Counted from the first letter of the stretch, positions 34,965-44,849 are shown. The stretch: DNA of 64,000 bases from Dechloromonas sp. A34 (GCF_026261605.1 NZ_CP102486.1:3410001-3474000), one strand, 5' to 3'. Translations and numbers: made by a program. Notes: generated from the letters alone by a model not told the origin.

Positions 34965-35570
34965 ATGAAAAAGATACTCGTCTGGGACTGGCCGGTACGC
35001 CTCGGCCACTGGCTAATGGTCGGCGGTTTCTGCATCGCCTGGCTGACCGGCGACAGCGAAACCTTCCGCCTGGTTCACGTTGCGGCCGGCGCCACCGTGC
35101 TCGGCGTCGCCACCTTCCGCCTGCCCTGGGGCTTCATCGGCACGCGCTATGCCCGCTTCGTCGATTTCGTCCGCGGTCCGACCGCCGTCAAGGACTACCT
35201 CGGCAGCCTGCTCAAGCTGGAGCCGACGCCTCACGTCGGCCACAACCCGGCCGGCGGCTGGGCCATCGTGCTGCTGCTCGGCCTCGGCATCCTGACCGGC
35301 TTCGCCGGCTGGGCCATCTATAACGACATTGGAGGCCATACGCTCGAAGAACTGCATGAAGGACTGGCAGCCGCGATGCTGACGGTGGTTTTTGTGCACC
35401 TCGCCGGCGTCTTGTCCGGCAGCCTGCTGCATGGCGAGAACCTGGTGCGCGCCATGCTCACCGGGCGTAAGCAAGGCAGTGTCGAAAGTGCCATCCCCTC
35501 GGCCCGGCCGCTGGCCGCCGTGCTTCTGCTGGCCTGGGTCGCCGCCGCCGGCTGGTTCATCGCAAGCTGA
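34965..35570 (+). CDS. Cytochrome b561-family membrane protein
   Basis: A 201-residue protein with four to five membrane helices and His residues in helices placed for two b hemes (VRLGHWLMVGG, LVHVAAGATV, ELHEGLAAAML, VFVHLAGVLSG). It is the membrane electron donor in SHP/DHC clusters. It follows the diheme cytochrome by three bases and is followed 12 bases later by the regulator gene, so all may be one operon. Confidence 0.85.
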   Translation: MKKILVWDWPVRLGHWLMVGGFCIAWLTGDSETFRLVHVAAGATVLGVATFRLPWGFIGTRYARFVDFVRGPTAVKDYLGSLLKLEPTPHVGHNPAGGWAIVLLLGLGILTGFAGWAIYNDIGGHTLEELHEGLAAAMLTVVFVHLAGVLSGSLLHGENLVRAMLTGRKQGSVESAIPSARPLAAVLLLAWVAAAGWFIAS

Positions 35571-35582
35571 TAGAATCAGACC

Positions 35583-36239
35583 ATGCGCATTCTGCTTGTC
35601 GAAGACGATCCCGAACTGGGCGACGGCCTGACCGTCGGCCTTCGCCTGTCCGGCTTCGCGGTCGACTGGGTCCGTGACGGCAACGCGGCCGATCAGGCCC
35701 TGCAGTCGGAGACCTTCGATCTGCTGGTGCTCGATCTCGGTCTGCCCCGCCTGTCCGGCATGGAAGTCCTGAAGCGCGCCCGCGGCCGCGGCCAGACCGT
35801 GCCGATCCTCATCCTGACCGCGCGCGATGCGCTCGGCGACAAGGTTTCCGGGCTCGACGCCGGGGCCGACGACTATCTGGTCAAGCCGATCGATCTCGAC
35901 GAGCTGACCGCCCGCATCCGCGCCCTGACCCGGCGCAGTGCCGGCCGCGCCGCGCCGCTGCTGACCCACGGCGAGGTCGTGCTCGACCCGGCCGCCCACA
36001 GCGTGACCCTGGCCGGCCAGCCGGTCGAGCTCTCCAGCCGCGAGTTCTCGCTGCTCCAGATGCTGCTCGAAAGTGCCGGCCGGGTACTGACCCGCAGCCA
36101 GCTCGAGCAGTCGATGTACGGCTGGCGCGACGAGCCGGACAGCAACGCCCTCGAAGTCCATATCCACCACCTGCGCAAGAAGCTGGGCAGCGACCTGATC
36201 CGCACGCTGCGCGGCGTTGGCTACACGATCGCCAAGTGA
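35583..36239 (+). CDS. QseB-like response regulator
   Basis: A 218-residue OmpR-family regulator: RILLVEDDPELGDGL, phospho-acceptor in LLVLDLGLPRLSG, DDYLVKPIDLDELTARIRAL, and a C-terminal winged helix (LEQSMYGWRDEPDSNALEVH, HHLRKKLG). These match the QseB/PmrA/TctD subgroup. The stop overlaps the kinase start (GTGA). CTTAAG sites upstream of the SHP operon fit this subgroup. Confidence 0.87.
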   Translation: MRILLVEDDPELGDGLTVGLRLSGFAVDWVRDGNAADQALQSETFDLLVLDLGLPRLSGMEVLKRARGRGQTVPILILTARDALGDKVSGLDAGADDYLVKPIDLDELTARIRALTRRSAGRAAPLLTHGEVVLDPAAHSVTLAGQPVELSSREFSLLQMLLESAGRVLTRSQLEQSMYGWRDEPDSNALEVHIHHLRKKLGSDLIRTLRGVGYTIAK

Positions 36240-37582
36240 CGACCGTCTGGTTCTCGCTGCGCCGCCGCCTGCTTGCTCTCTTGCTCGGCGGGGTAGCCGC
36301 AGCCTGGCTGGTGACCATGGTCTTCAGCTACATCGATGCCCACCATGAGGTCGATGAACTGTTCGACGCCCAGCTCGGCCAGGCGGCGCAAACCCTGCTC
36401 GCCCTGTCCAGCCACGAAGAAGGCGACGACATCGAGGATCTCGGCGACGTCACCCACAAGTACCAGCGCCGGCTGCGCTTCCAGATCTGGCACGCCGACG
36501 GCAAGCTGCTGCTACGCTCGAAGAATGCCCCCGAAACCCCGCTGACGACAACCGCCGGTTTCTCCGAAACGCGCGACCGCGAGGGTCGCTGGCGGCATTT
36601 CAGCCAGTGGAACGAGGACCGCAGCCTGCAGGTCCAGGTCAGCGAAAACCACCACATCCGCGACGATCTGATCGGCCACATCGCCTGGCGCCTGCTCTTG
36701 CCGGCCCTCTTCGGCCTGCCGCTGATCGGCCTCTGGGTCTGGCTGGCCACCCGCCAGGGTCAGGCCTCGCTCGATGGCATTGCGCGCCAGATCGCCAGCC
36801 GTGCCCCGCAACAGTTGCAGCCGCTGACCCCGGCTTCCGCCCCTGAGGAAATCCGGACCATGCTCGAAGCGCTGAATGGTCTATTTCAGCGGGTCGATAC
36901 GGCTCTCGAAGCCGAACGCCGGTTTACCGCCGATGCCGCCCACGAACTGCGCACCCCGCTCGCCGCTCTCCAGGCTCAGTTGCAGGTCGCCCAGCGCGCC
37001 CGTGACAACGACGAGCGCGACCGTTCGCTGAACCAGCTGCAGAGCGGCCTGACCCGGGCCTCCCACCTGGTCGACCAGATGCTGCAACTGGCCCGCCTCG
37101 ACCCCGAGTCCGGCCTGCCCGACCCGCAGCCGGTCGACCTGGCCGGCCAGGCGGAAGCGGTCTGCGCCGATCTCGGCCCGCAGATCCTCGGCAAAAACAT
37201 CGATTTTGACCTTGAAGCCAACAGCGGCAGCACAGTGATTGGCCAGACCGAATGGCTGCGGGTCCTGATCCGCAATCTGGTCGACAATGCCGTCCGCTAT
37301 ACGCCGGAGGGCGGCCAGGTCCGCGTCCAGCTTACGCGCAGCGATGGCCGCTGCCAGCTGACGGTCAGCGACAGCGGCTCGGGCATCCCGGCCGCGGAGC
37401 GGGAGACGGTTCTGCGCCGCTTTCACCGGCTCGACCAGGGCGGGCAGCCGGGCAGCGGCCTTGGCCTGGCCATCGTCGCCCGGATCGCCGAACTCCATGG
37501 CGCCCAACTTGAACTCGGCCAGCCGGCAACCGGCTCCGGCCTACTGGTGACCGTGCGTTGGCCGGCGGGTCCGCGCAGCTGA
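36236..37582 (+). CDS. QseC-like sensor histidine kinase
   Basis: A 448-residue kinase that starts with GTG inside the stop of the regulator gene. A membrane helix at about 10-32 and another near 150-170 enclose a periplasmic sensor domain (two-component sensor kinase N-terminal type). The phospho-acceptor segment is AAHELRTPLAALQAQLQVAQ, the N box LVDNAVRYTPEGG, and the G box GSGLGLAIVARIAELHG. Pairing with SHP/DHC/cytochrome b is conserved in several bacteria; the signal is unknown. Confidence 0.87.
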   Translation: MTTVWFSLRRRLLALLLGGVAAAWLVTMVFSYIDAHHEVDELFDAQLGQAAQTLLALSSHEEGDDIEDLGDVTHKYQRRLRFQIWHADGKLLLRSKNAPETPLTTTAGFSETRDREGRWRHFSQWNEDRSLQVQVSENHHIRDDLIGHIAWRLLLPALFGLPLIGLWVWLATRQGQASLDGIARQIASRAPQQLQPLTPASAPEEIRTMLEALNGLFQRVDTALEAERRFTADAAHELRTPLAALQAQLQVAQRARDNDERDRSLNQLQSGLTRASHLVDQMLQLARLDPESGLPDPQPVDLAGQAEAVCADLGPQILGKNIDFDLEANSGSTVIGQTEWLRVLIRNLVDNAVRYTPEGGQVRVQLTRSDGRCQLTVSDSGSGIPAAERETVLRRFHRLDQGGQPGSGLGLAIVARIAELHGAQLELGQPATGSGLLVTVRWPAGPRS

Positions 37583-37746
37583 TCCGCCAGGTGCCCCATT
37601 CCCGGGCATCGCGCACCACGAAGGGTCGTCGCCGGCGATGCGCCCCCCGACAAGCGACCAAAACCGGCGAATAATCAACAAACTGGCAATCAGGCAAGCA
37701 AGCGCACGACTTTTGCTTCAGACTATCCTGTCGCCTACAAGCAAAG

Positions 37747-38724
37747 ATGTTGTCCATGAATACTGTGTATCGCCTGGACCGGGCCGCCAGCAACGACGCA
37801 AGCCCGCCAGAGGGCACCCGCCGGCTGATCGATGGCCAGGAACGCGTGCTCTACGATGGTTACTGGATCAAGACCTACCCGGTTCCTGCCGATTCGCTGG
37901 ACGCCAAGAAACGGCTGATCGAGGCCCTGACCCGCCGCCTGTTCAATCACACCGAACACGGCCTGAATATTCCCGGCACCCGGCTCGCCGAAGCCCGTCA
38001 GACCTACGAGGCGGAGAACGATCCCGGCCGCCGCCGCGTCAAGGCCGCGATGCTGGCCGGCACGCTGTTCAACCGGGCAACCGACATCTTCCGCAAACTG
38101 GTCGAACTGCAGGGCGACGGCATTGAGATCCGCAGCGACGACGCGCTGATGCGCGAATGCGGCCAATGCCTGCTCGAAGCCATGGAGCTCGGCCATTTTG
38201 TCCTGCATCGCAGCGGCGAGGAAGGAATCGACGAATTGTGGGGCGAACCCTTCCGCGCCTTCTCGATACCGGTCGAGGATTTCTACGAAAGCCGCTACAT
38301 CAAGATCGGCCAGAGCATGCGCGACATCGACCGAATCGCCGATGCGATGGTTGCCACCTTCGCCCAGATTCCGCCGTTTGCGGATATCGAAAAGCCGATC
38401 CGCGAATTCGCCCTGGCCGCCAAGATCAAGACCGAAACCCTGCGCACCGATCCCGACATTTTCGAGGTCTGGCCGCAACTGGTCACCGCGGCCGAGCGTC
38501 TGGCCAACCACGCCCCGAATCCAACCCTGGTCGATGGTGGCGAGGGACCGGTGCACAACATTTCCGATGGCCTGCTACTGATCCGCAACGGTCGCGACCT
38601 GGTCTTCTACATAACTCGCGCCCGGACGCCGATGCCGAAAAGTACGCGCGAATACATCGAACGCTGCGCAACCTACCTGGGCACCGGCTTCGTGCCGCTG
38701 ATGCCGTCACCGCTGCCGGCCTGA
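37747..38724 (+). CDS. Uncharacterised soluble protein
   Basis: A 325-residue protein without membrane segments or a signal peptide; the ATG at 37747 or 37756 could be used. It begins with a short GTRRLIDGQERVLYDGYWIKTY segment of beta character and continues as mostly helical sequence. No family was recognised. Codon usage matches neighbours. It is convergent with the ankyrin gene, with a small hairpin in between. Confidence 0.6.
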   Translation: MLSMNTVYRLDRAASNDASPPEGTRRLIDGQERVLYDGYWIKTYPVPADSLDAKKRLIEALTRRLFNHTEHGLNIPGTRLAEARQTYEAENDPGRRRVKAAMLAGTLFNRATDIFRKLVELQGDGIEIRSDDALMRECGQCLLEAMELGHFVLHRSGEEGIDELWGEPFRAFSIPVEDFYESRYIKIGQSMRDIDRIADAMVATFAQIPPFADIEKPIREFALAAKIKTETLRTDPDIFEVWPQLVTAAERLANHAPNPTLVDGGEGPVHNISDGLLLIRNGRDLVFYITRARTPMPKSTREYIERCATYLGTGFVPLMPSPLPA

Positions 38725-38729
38725 ACCGA

Positions 38730-38744
38730 CGCTGAAGCTCAGCG
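38730..38744. terminator. Small hairpin between convergent stops
   Basis: CGCTGA (38730-38735) pairs with TCAGCG (38739-38744) around AGC. The right arm contains the ankyrin gene stop. There is no T run, so termination activity is uncertain. Confidence 0.4.
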
Positions 38745-39239
38745 CCCTTCCCGCAGCCGGCGCAAGACGTCGGCTTCGAGAACCTGGGTATCGGTCCCGA
38801 AGCAGCCGAAGGCCTGAATTTCCTCGATCTCGGGCACCACCTCGCTGCCCTCCAACCCACCGGCGAGCGAATGCCCGTCAGCCAGCGCCTTCAACTGGGC
38901 CAGCTGAATTTCCGGCTCGGACAGCCCGCAATTGATGTCGGCGGGGAGTTCTGCACCCAACTCGATCAGAGCCCGCACCACTTCAGTCCGTCCGCCACGC
39001 ATCGCCATGCTCAGCGGCGAGGTCGGTAGCCGGTTATCCGGCAGATTGACCGCCGCGCCGCGCCCAACCAGTTCGCGCACGATATCGACAAAGCCCATGA
39101 AGCAGGCAATGCCCATCGGCAGGCCCGGGTCACCCTGACCGTCCGCCAGTTCAACCTCCGCCCCGGCATCCAACGCCGCCCGGACCTCGGTCAGCTTGCC
39201 GGAACGAATCGCCTTGATCAAAACCGGCTGCGAACTCAT
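38739..39239 (-). CDS. Ankyrin-repeat protein
   Basis: A 166-residue protein with three ankyrin-like repeats: AIRSGKLTEVRAALDAGAEV, GIACFMGFVDIVRELVGRGA and AMRGGRTEVVRALIELGAE. The C-terminal part (EIEEIQAFGCFGTDTQVLEA) is not repeat-like. It is cytoplasmic and probably binds another protein. No operon partner is apparent. Confidence 0.82.
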   Translation of the reverse strand: MSSQPVLIKAIRSGKLTEVRAALDAGAEVELADGQGDPGLPMGIACFMGFVDIVRELVGRGAAVNLPDNRLPTSPLSMAMRGGRTEVVRALIELGAELPADINCGLSEPEIQLAQLKALADGHSLAGGLEGSEVVPEIEEIQAFGCFGTDTQVLEADVLRRLREGR

Positions 39240-39430
39240 CGCATGCTCCTGAAATTATCTGTATTCGTCTCTGTCATGACCCCATGTTAGCGAGTCGCGA
39301 TCTCGATGTCAGGCCATCCCGATCAAATCCTGTGAACCACTGCACAGTCGCCCAATAATTTCGGGCTACCGGCACCGGCCTAAGTCAGGTTTTCTTGATC
39401 TGTCTCGACCTTTGCCAGCCGCTGCCTTCG

Positions 39431-39436
39431 TATAAT
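39431..39436 (+). promoter_or_regulatory. -10 box (TATAAT) just upstream of menE
   Basis: A consensus TATAAT ends nine bases before the ATG at 39446, which would place the start of transcription within a few bases of the start codon. No good -35 was found at 17 bp. If active, the transcript would be nearly leaderless. Confidence 0.35.
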
Positions 39437-39445
39437 CGAACGCTT

Positions 39446-40709
39446 ATGGCGGACAATATCTCACTTGCTCATCACTTGCGCCAAGCGGCAAGCGCCCACC
39501 CGAACTCGCCCGCCCTGATCAGCGGTGGCAATCGTTGGTCCTTTGCAGAGCTGTTCGCCGATGGACTCGGCCTGGCCGAGCAACTCGGCGAGCCTGACGC
39601 TCCCCTGCTCAAAACTGGCGACAGCCTCGCCCTGGCCCGCCACGCCTACGCCTGCAGCGTGAACCGACAAGCCTTCTGGCCGCTCGCGCCGAACCAGCCG
39701 CGGCCGGAAACGACAAGGCTGCACTCCGCGGCGGCGCTGATCATCTCGACCAGCGGTAGCGAAGGCCAGCCACGCCCCGTCCTGCTCGGCAATGGCCAAC
39801 TCGATGCCGCGGCGGCCGCCGCCAATGCGCTGCTCGCGCTCGGCCCAGGCGACCTGTGGCTCAATTGCCTGCCGCTTTACCATATCGGCGGCCAGTCCAT
39901 CCTCTGGCGCTGCGCCCGGAGTGCGGCCGGCGTGCTGCTCCATGACGGCTTCGCCGCCGAAGCCGTCGCCGACGATCTGGCCCACCAGCCGGTAACGCAC
40001 ATTTCGCTGGTCCCGGCGATGCTCGCCCGCTTGCTTGAACTCGGCATCCAGCCGCCCCCTGGTCTGCGCGTCGCGCTGATCGGCGGCGCTGCCCTGGCGC
40101 TGCCGCTCCACGAAAAAGCCCGGGCTGCCGGCTGGCCGCTTTACCCGAGCTACGGCATGACCGAAAGCGCAGCCTTGGTCGCCGTCCACACGCCGAGCGA
40201 TGGCGCCTGGCATCAGGGTCTGGTCGGCAAGCCGCTGCCCGGCCACGAAATCCGGCTCGACAGGGATGGTCGCATTGCCCTGCGCGGCCCGCAGATCATG
40301 CTCGGTTATCTCGACGGCAGCGGGGTCGATGCCAACGGCTGGCTGACCACCAGCGACCTCGGCGCGATCGATGCCGACGGCCGGCTCACTATCACCGGCC
40401 GGGCCGACGACATGCTGATCAGCGGCGGCCGCAACGTCCATCCGCTCGAAGTCGAATCCTGCCTCGCCGCCTGCCCGGGGTGCGCGATGTCGCCGTCACC
40501 GGCCAGCCCGATCCGGTCTGGGGCGATCTGGTGGTCGCCCTGGTGGTCGGCGAGGCGACCCCGCCGACCTGCTCGCCCACGCCCGGCAGCGCCTGCCGAG
40601 CGCCGCATTGCCGCGCAAGCTGCTCTTTCTCGAGCGCCTGCCGCGCAACGCCGCCGGCAAGCTGGAACGCGCCGCATTGCGCCGGATCGCCGCCGGAGGC
40701 GCGGCTTGA
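39446..40709 (+). pseudogene. menE: o-Succinylbenzoate-CoA ligase (MenE-like), two frameshifts
   Basis: An acyl-CoA synthetase/AMP-forming ligase of about 420 residues when repaired. The core is clear: SGSEGQPRPV (P-loop-like motif), NCLPLYHIGGQS, YPSYGMTESAALV, GWLTTSDLGAIDADGRL and GRADDMLISGGRNVHP. After CLAACPG the frame is lost at the G4 run 40477-40480; it resumes as VRDVAVTGQPDPVWGD, is lost again at the C4 run 40559-40562, and resumes as DLLAHARQRLPSAALP with the catalytic Lys region NAAGKLERAAL, ending at 40707-40709. Both events are one-base losses. Menaquinone synthesis is the probable pathway; other men genes are not in the window. Confidence 0.75.
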
Positions 40710-42040
40710 TCTCGACCCTGCGCCGCCTGCTGGCCGCGCCCAGCCTGAGCGAAAGGCTCGACCGCCTGGCCGGCGACGCCCCGGCGTCCGCCCCACTCAG
40801 CCTGCGCCTCGATCTCGGCCGGCACGATTGCGACTGGCTGCACGCAGTGCCGGCTGATGCCCCGTTCTGGTATCGCGCCCGTCCGGCCCGACAGAAATAC
40901 AGCCTCGGCATCGGTCATGCCCTGCAGCTCGCCAGCGCCGGCCCGCACCGCTTCGCCGCCCTCGACAACGCCTTTGCCGGCTTTTGCCGGAACTGGCGAT
41001 ACGAAGGGGCGCCGCTGGTCTTCGCCGGTTTCGCCTTCGCTCCAACCAGCCCTGGCCCCCTGCCCAATGCGCTGCTGGCCATCCCGGCCATCCTGCTTGA
41101 AAACCGGGGCGGTCATTGCTCGGCGACCTTGACCGTCACCGCCGGCCGCCGTCGGCAGGCCGCCGCGGAGTGGACGCAACTGCTTGCCCGTCCGCTCCGC
41201 CAGGACGGCGCACCGCTCTGCCCGGCCCATCCGGAAACGCTCGCCGAGCAGGCCTGGATCGCCCGCGTCAATGCCGCCCTGCGCCACATCGGTAACGGCC
41301 AGCTCGACAAGCTGGTGCTCAGCCGCAGCCGGAAATTCGAATCCCGGCGCTCCTTCTCGCCGGCACATGTCCTGGGCCAACTGGTCGTGCAACAGCCGGA
41401 CAGCCTGATCTACGCCCATGGCAACGGATCGCAGAGCTTTCTCGGCGCCACGCCGGAACGTCTGGTCCGCCTGGACGGCGGCCAGATCGCAGCCGATGCG
41501 CTAGCCGGCACCGCCTGGCCGGGATCTACCGGGCTGCGCGACGAGAAGAACTGCCAGGAACAATCGCTGGTCGTCCGCGCCGTCTGCGCCGCCCTCGCAC
41601 CGCTGTGCCTGGCACCGCCCGAAATCGGCCCAATCGGCGAACATCCGGCCGGCCGGCTGCGTCACCTGCGGAGCCGGATCTCGGCCAGCGCCCGACCCGG
41701 CACCACCTTGTTCGACCTGGTGCGCGCACTGCATCCGACCCCGGCGGTCGGCGGCTTCCCGGTCGGCCCGGCCGTAGGCTGGCTGGCCGAGCATGGCGAA
41801 CAACGCGCCGGCTGGTACAGCGGCGGCTTCGGCATCTTGAGCCCGGACGGCGACGGCGAATTTTCGGTGGCCCTGCGCTCGGCGCTACTCGATGGCCGCA
41901 GCGCCGAACTGCAAGCCGGCGCCGGCATCGTCGCCGCTTCCGAGCCGCACCAGGAGCTGGCCGAAACCGAGGCCAAGCTGGGTACCCTGCTCGCCGCCCT
42001 GAGCGCGGTCGACGAGCCCGCCCGCAGCGGCACCCGCTAG
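40706..42040 (+). CDS. menF: Isochorismate synthase (MenF/EntC family)
   Basis: About 444 residues, starting at a TTG that overlaps the end of menE (TTGA). The chorismate-binding domain is complete: LDKLVLSRSRKF with the catalytic Lys, FLGATPERLVRLDGGQIAAD, ALAGTAW, EKNCQEQSLVVRAV, TTLFDLVRALHPTPAVGG, GWYSGGFGIL and ALRSALLDG. The enzyme makes isochorismate for menaquinone or siderophore synthesis; coupling to MenE favours menaquinone. In the written sequence its frame is the same as the first part of menE, which can create a false 881-residue fusion. Confidence 0.82.
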   Translation: MISTLRRLLAAPSLSERLDRLAGDAPASAPLSLRLDLGRHDCDWLHAVPADAPFWYRARPARQKYSLGIGHALQLASAGPHRFAALDNAFAGFCRNWRYEGAPLVFAGFAFAPTSPGPLPNALLAIPAILLENRGGHCSATLTVTAGRRRQAAAEWTQLLARPLRQDGAPLCPAHPETLAEQAWIARVNAALRHIGNGQLDKLVLSRSRKFESRRSFSPAHVLGQLVVQQPDSLIYAHGNGSQSFLGATPERLVRLDGGQIAADALAGTAWPGSTGLRDEKNCQEQSLVVRAVCAALAPLCLAPPEIGPIGEHPAGRLRHLRSRISASARPGTTLFDLVRALHPTPAVGGFPVGPAVGWLAEHGEQRAGWYSGGFGILSPDGDGEFSVALRSALLDGRSAELQAGAGIVAASEPHQELAETEAKLGTLLAALSAVDEPARSGTR

Positions 42041-42669
42041 CACCTTTCGCTACCCGACTCGACCGCCCGCCGGTTGGAGAGATAGACGTTGTCCGCCGCC
42101 AAGGGCTCGGCATTGGCCAGTGCCAGCAGCCACTTCTCGGTCGACACCACGGCCGCAAAGCCGGTATGCATCACGACGCTGAACACCCGGTGGATTTCGT
42201 CGGCGCTGGCCGCCCCGCGGCATTGGCGTAGGGCAGCGCGCCGGCGGCGTCGTGCAGAAATTCGACTTTCCAGCCTTCGTGGGCCGCTTGGCGCACCGTC
42301 GAGTCGTCGCAGTTGTGAGTCATGTAGCCGACCACCGTCAGCGTGTCGATTTCCTGCTGGCGCAACCACGCCCCCAGGTCGGTACCGACGAAGGCGCTGG
42401 CCATCGCCTTTTCGACCAGGTGATCGCGTTGCCGCCCGGCCACCGTCGGGTGCAGAGCCGCGCCCTCACTGCCCGGGCAAAGACCGGCGCCCCTCCGGCA
42501 GCAGATGCTGGACGACGACGACCGGGATGCCGGCAGCGCTGGCGGCATCCATCGCCCGGCAGATGTTGGCCAGCGAATCCCGGACATCCGGATACTCGAT
42601 GCGCAGCTTGCCGGTGAAATACTCGTTCTGGACATCGATGACGATCAGGGCGCGTTTGAGTGAGGACAT
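42037..42669 (-). pseudogene. Isochorismatase-family cysteine hydrolase, three frameshifts
   Basis: The N-terminal frame (MSSLKRALIVIDVQNEYFTG; Asp in VIDVQ) is lost at the C4 run 42490-42493 and again at the CCC 42472-42474; repaired it reads EGAPVFARGSEGAALHPTV. The middle part contains TVVGYMTHNCDDSTVRQAA with the catalytic Cys. A third one-base loss at the C4 run 42213-42216 separates the end (ADEIHRVFSVVMHTGFAAV). Repaired length is about 210 residues. Relatives hydrolyse amides such as nicotinamide; the substrate is unknown. Its stop overlaps that of menF (CTAG). Confidence 0.72.
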
Positions 42670-42793
42670 TTTCGGTTCCTTGGCTGATTGAAGATGAGCC
42701 GATTATTCGCCGGGAGCGGCCGGCCAGCGAGTGGCCCGATTGACAAATTGCGATAAGATCGGGCCAATCGATTATGCCGGGACGAAACCCAAA

Positions 42794-43743
42794 ATGCCCA
42801 AGCAAGTGATCACCGTCGTCGCTTTTGACCGCATCTGTCCCTTCCACCTCTCGGCGCCCTGCGTCGTTTTCGCCGAGTCTTACCCAGGCGAGCCGGAGTT
42901 CCAGCTGCTGGTCTGCGCCGCCGAAGAAGGCCCGTTGTCCACGACGGCCGGCTTCAGCGTGAGCGTCCGCCACGGCCTGGAAGCCATCGCCGCGGCCGAT
43001 ACCGTCATCGTGCCAAGCTGGCGCGATGCTGAGGAGCGGCCGCCCGAGGCCCTGCTCGCGGCGCTGGTCGCCGCCCATCGCCGCGGCGCCCAGGTCGTCG
43101 GACTTTGTCTGGGAGCCTACGTGCTGGCTGCGGCCGGTCTGCTGGACGGACGGCGGGCAACGACGCACTGGGCCTTCGCCGCCGATTTTGCCCGGCGCTA
43201 TCCGGCGGTCCGCGTCGATGCCGACGTGCTCTACATCGACGAGGGCAATGTCCTGACTTCGGCCGGTACGGCAGCCGCCATCGATTGTTGTCTCTACATG
43301 CTGCGCCAGCGCTACGGCGCCCGGGCGGCCAACCGCGTCGCCCGCCGGCTGGTCGTGCCGCCCACCGCCAGGGTGGTCAGGCGCAGTTCATCGAGCAACC
43401 GCTACCGGCCACCGCGCACGACTCCCGCCTCGCCGACCTGATCGACTGGGTGCGGGCCAACCTGCACCTGCCGCACAGTCTCGACAGCCTGGCCGCCAAA
43501 TCGCTGATGAGCCGGCGCACCTTCACCCGCCACTTCCGCTTGCTGACCGGGTCTACCGTCGGCGACTGGCTGCTCGCCGAACGTCTGGCCCTGACCCAGC
43601 GCCTGCTGGAAAGCACCGAGCAGAGCATCGACAGCATCGCCACTCTCGCCGGCTTCGGCTCGCCGGTCTCGCTGCGTCATCATTTCCGCCAGAGCCTGGG
43701 CGTTTCGCCCAGTGCCTGGCGGAAAACCTTCAAGGGCGAATGA
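42794..43743 (+). pseudogene. GlxA-family AraC transcriptional regulator, one frameshift
   Basis: An N-terminal DJ-1/PfpI-like domain (VVAFDRICPFHLSAP, VGLCLGAYVLAAAGLLDGRRATTHWA, LTSAGTAAAIDCCLYMLR) is followed, after a one-base loss at CCC 43360-43362, by an AraC-type double helix-turn-helix (HSLDSLAAKSLMSRRTFTRH, IATLAGFGSPVSLRHHFRQS). Repaired length is about 316 residues. It is divergent from the isochorismatase-family gene, which it may control. Its TGA abuts the acuI stop (TGATCA). Confidence 0.8.
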
Positions 43744-44727
43744 TCAGCGGTTGACGTCGACCACGATGCGGCCGCGCACTTTGCCTTCGAGCAGTTCGGC
43801 GCCGACGGCCAGCGCCTCGCCGAGGCTGATTTCGCGGACAATCGCATCGAGCTTTGCGATCTCGAGGTCGCTCCCCAGACGCTGCCAAGCCTCCAGACGC
43901 ACCGGCATCGGCGCCATCACGCTGTCGATGCCGTAGAGCGTCACGCCGCGCAGTATGAAGGGCGCGACACTGGACGGGAAATCCATGCCCTGGGCCAGGC
44001 CGCAGGCCGCCACCGCACCGCGGTATTTGGTCGTGGCGCAGGCGTTGGCCAGCGTATGGCTGCCGACGGCATCGACGACACCAGCCCAGCGTTCCTTGCC
44101 GAGCGGCTTGCCGGGCACCGACAGTTCGTTGCGATCGATGATCGCCGAAGCGCCGAGCGCCTTCAGGTGGCCTTCTTCCGCGGCGCGTCCGGTCGAGGCG
44201 ACGACCGTGTAGCCGAGCCGGGATAGCAGTGCGATCGCCACGCCGCCCACCCCGCCGTTGGCCCCGGTGACCAGGATTTCACCGTCGGCCGGCTTGATGC
44301 CATGTTTTTCCAGGGCCAGCACGCAGAGCATCGCGGTGTAGCCGGCGGTGCCGATCGCCATCGCCTGGCGGGCGCTGAAGGCCTTGGGTTGTGGCACCAG
44401 CCAGTCGCCGCGTACACGGGCCACCTGCGCCAGCCCGCCCCAATGGGTTTCGCCGACGCCCCAGCCGTTGAGGACGACCCGGTCGCCAACCTGCCATTTC
44501 GGGTGCTGGCTGGCAGTTACCGTCCCGGCGAAGTCGATCCCCGGCACCATCGGAAAGCGGCGAACGACCGGCGACTTGCCGGTAATCGCCAGGCCGTCCT
44601 TGTAATTGAGGGTCGACCACCCGACCCTGACCGTGACATCGCCCTCCGGCAACTGGGCCTCGTCGATTTCCTGCACGGCGGCGCGATAGCCGGCCTCGTC
44701 CTTGTTGATCAGTATTCCCTTGAACAT
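43744..44727 (-). CDS. acuI: Acrylyl-CoA reductase-type MDR oxidoreductase (AcuI/YhdH)
   Basis: A 327-residue medium-chain dehydrogenase/reductase of the AcuI/YhdH group, which reduces acrylyl-CoA to propionyl-CoA with [25 protein letters not shown] near 40 and GIDFAGTV are typical. The NADPH fold is [16 protein letters not shown] near 152 with [12 protein letters not shown] for cofactor choice. There are no zinc ligands, as expected. Full family length, complete frame. Confidence 0.9.
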   Translation of the reverse strand: MFKGILINKDEAGYRAAVQEIDEAQLPEGDVTVRVGWSTLNYKDGLAITGKSPVVRRFPMVPGIDFAGTVTASQHPKWQVGDRVVLNGWGVGETHWGGLAQVARVRGDWLVPQPKAFSARQAMAIGTAGYTAMLCVLALEKHGIKPADGEILVTGANGGVGGVAIALLSRLGYTVVASTGRAAEEGHLKALGASAIIDRNELSVPGKPLGKERWAGVVDAVGSHTLANACATTKYRGAVAACGLAQGMDFPSSVAPFILRGVTLYGIDSVMAPMPVRLEAWQRLGSDLEIAKLDAIVREISLGEALAVGAELLEGKVRGRIVVDVNR

Positions 44728-44849
44728 GTTCTCTCTCCTTTGATGATGCGGTAATGACGACTATAAAGCAGGGCGCCGAAATGTGGCCGGTTCGGCCGGC
44801 GAACCTGGACTTCATTCCGCTGCCAGTAACACTTAAAAGCACGCGACAG

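Noticed and set aside
39446..42040. A natural MenE-MenF fusion protein
   Set aside because: The joined frame is created by two one-base losses in menE; restoring them gives a normal MenE stop at 40707-40709 and a separate menF start.
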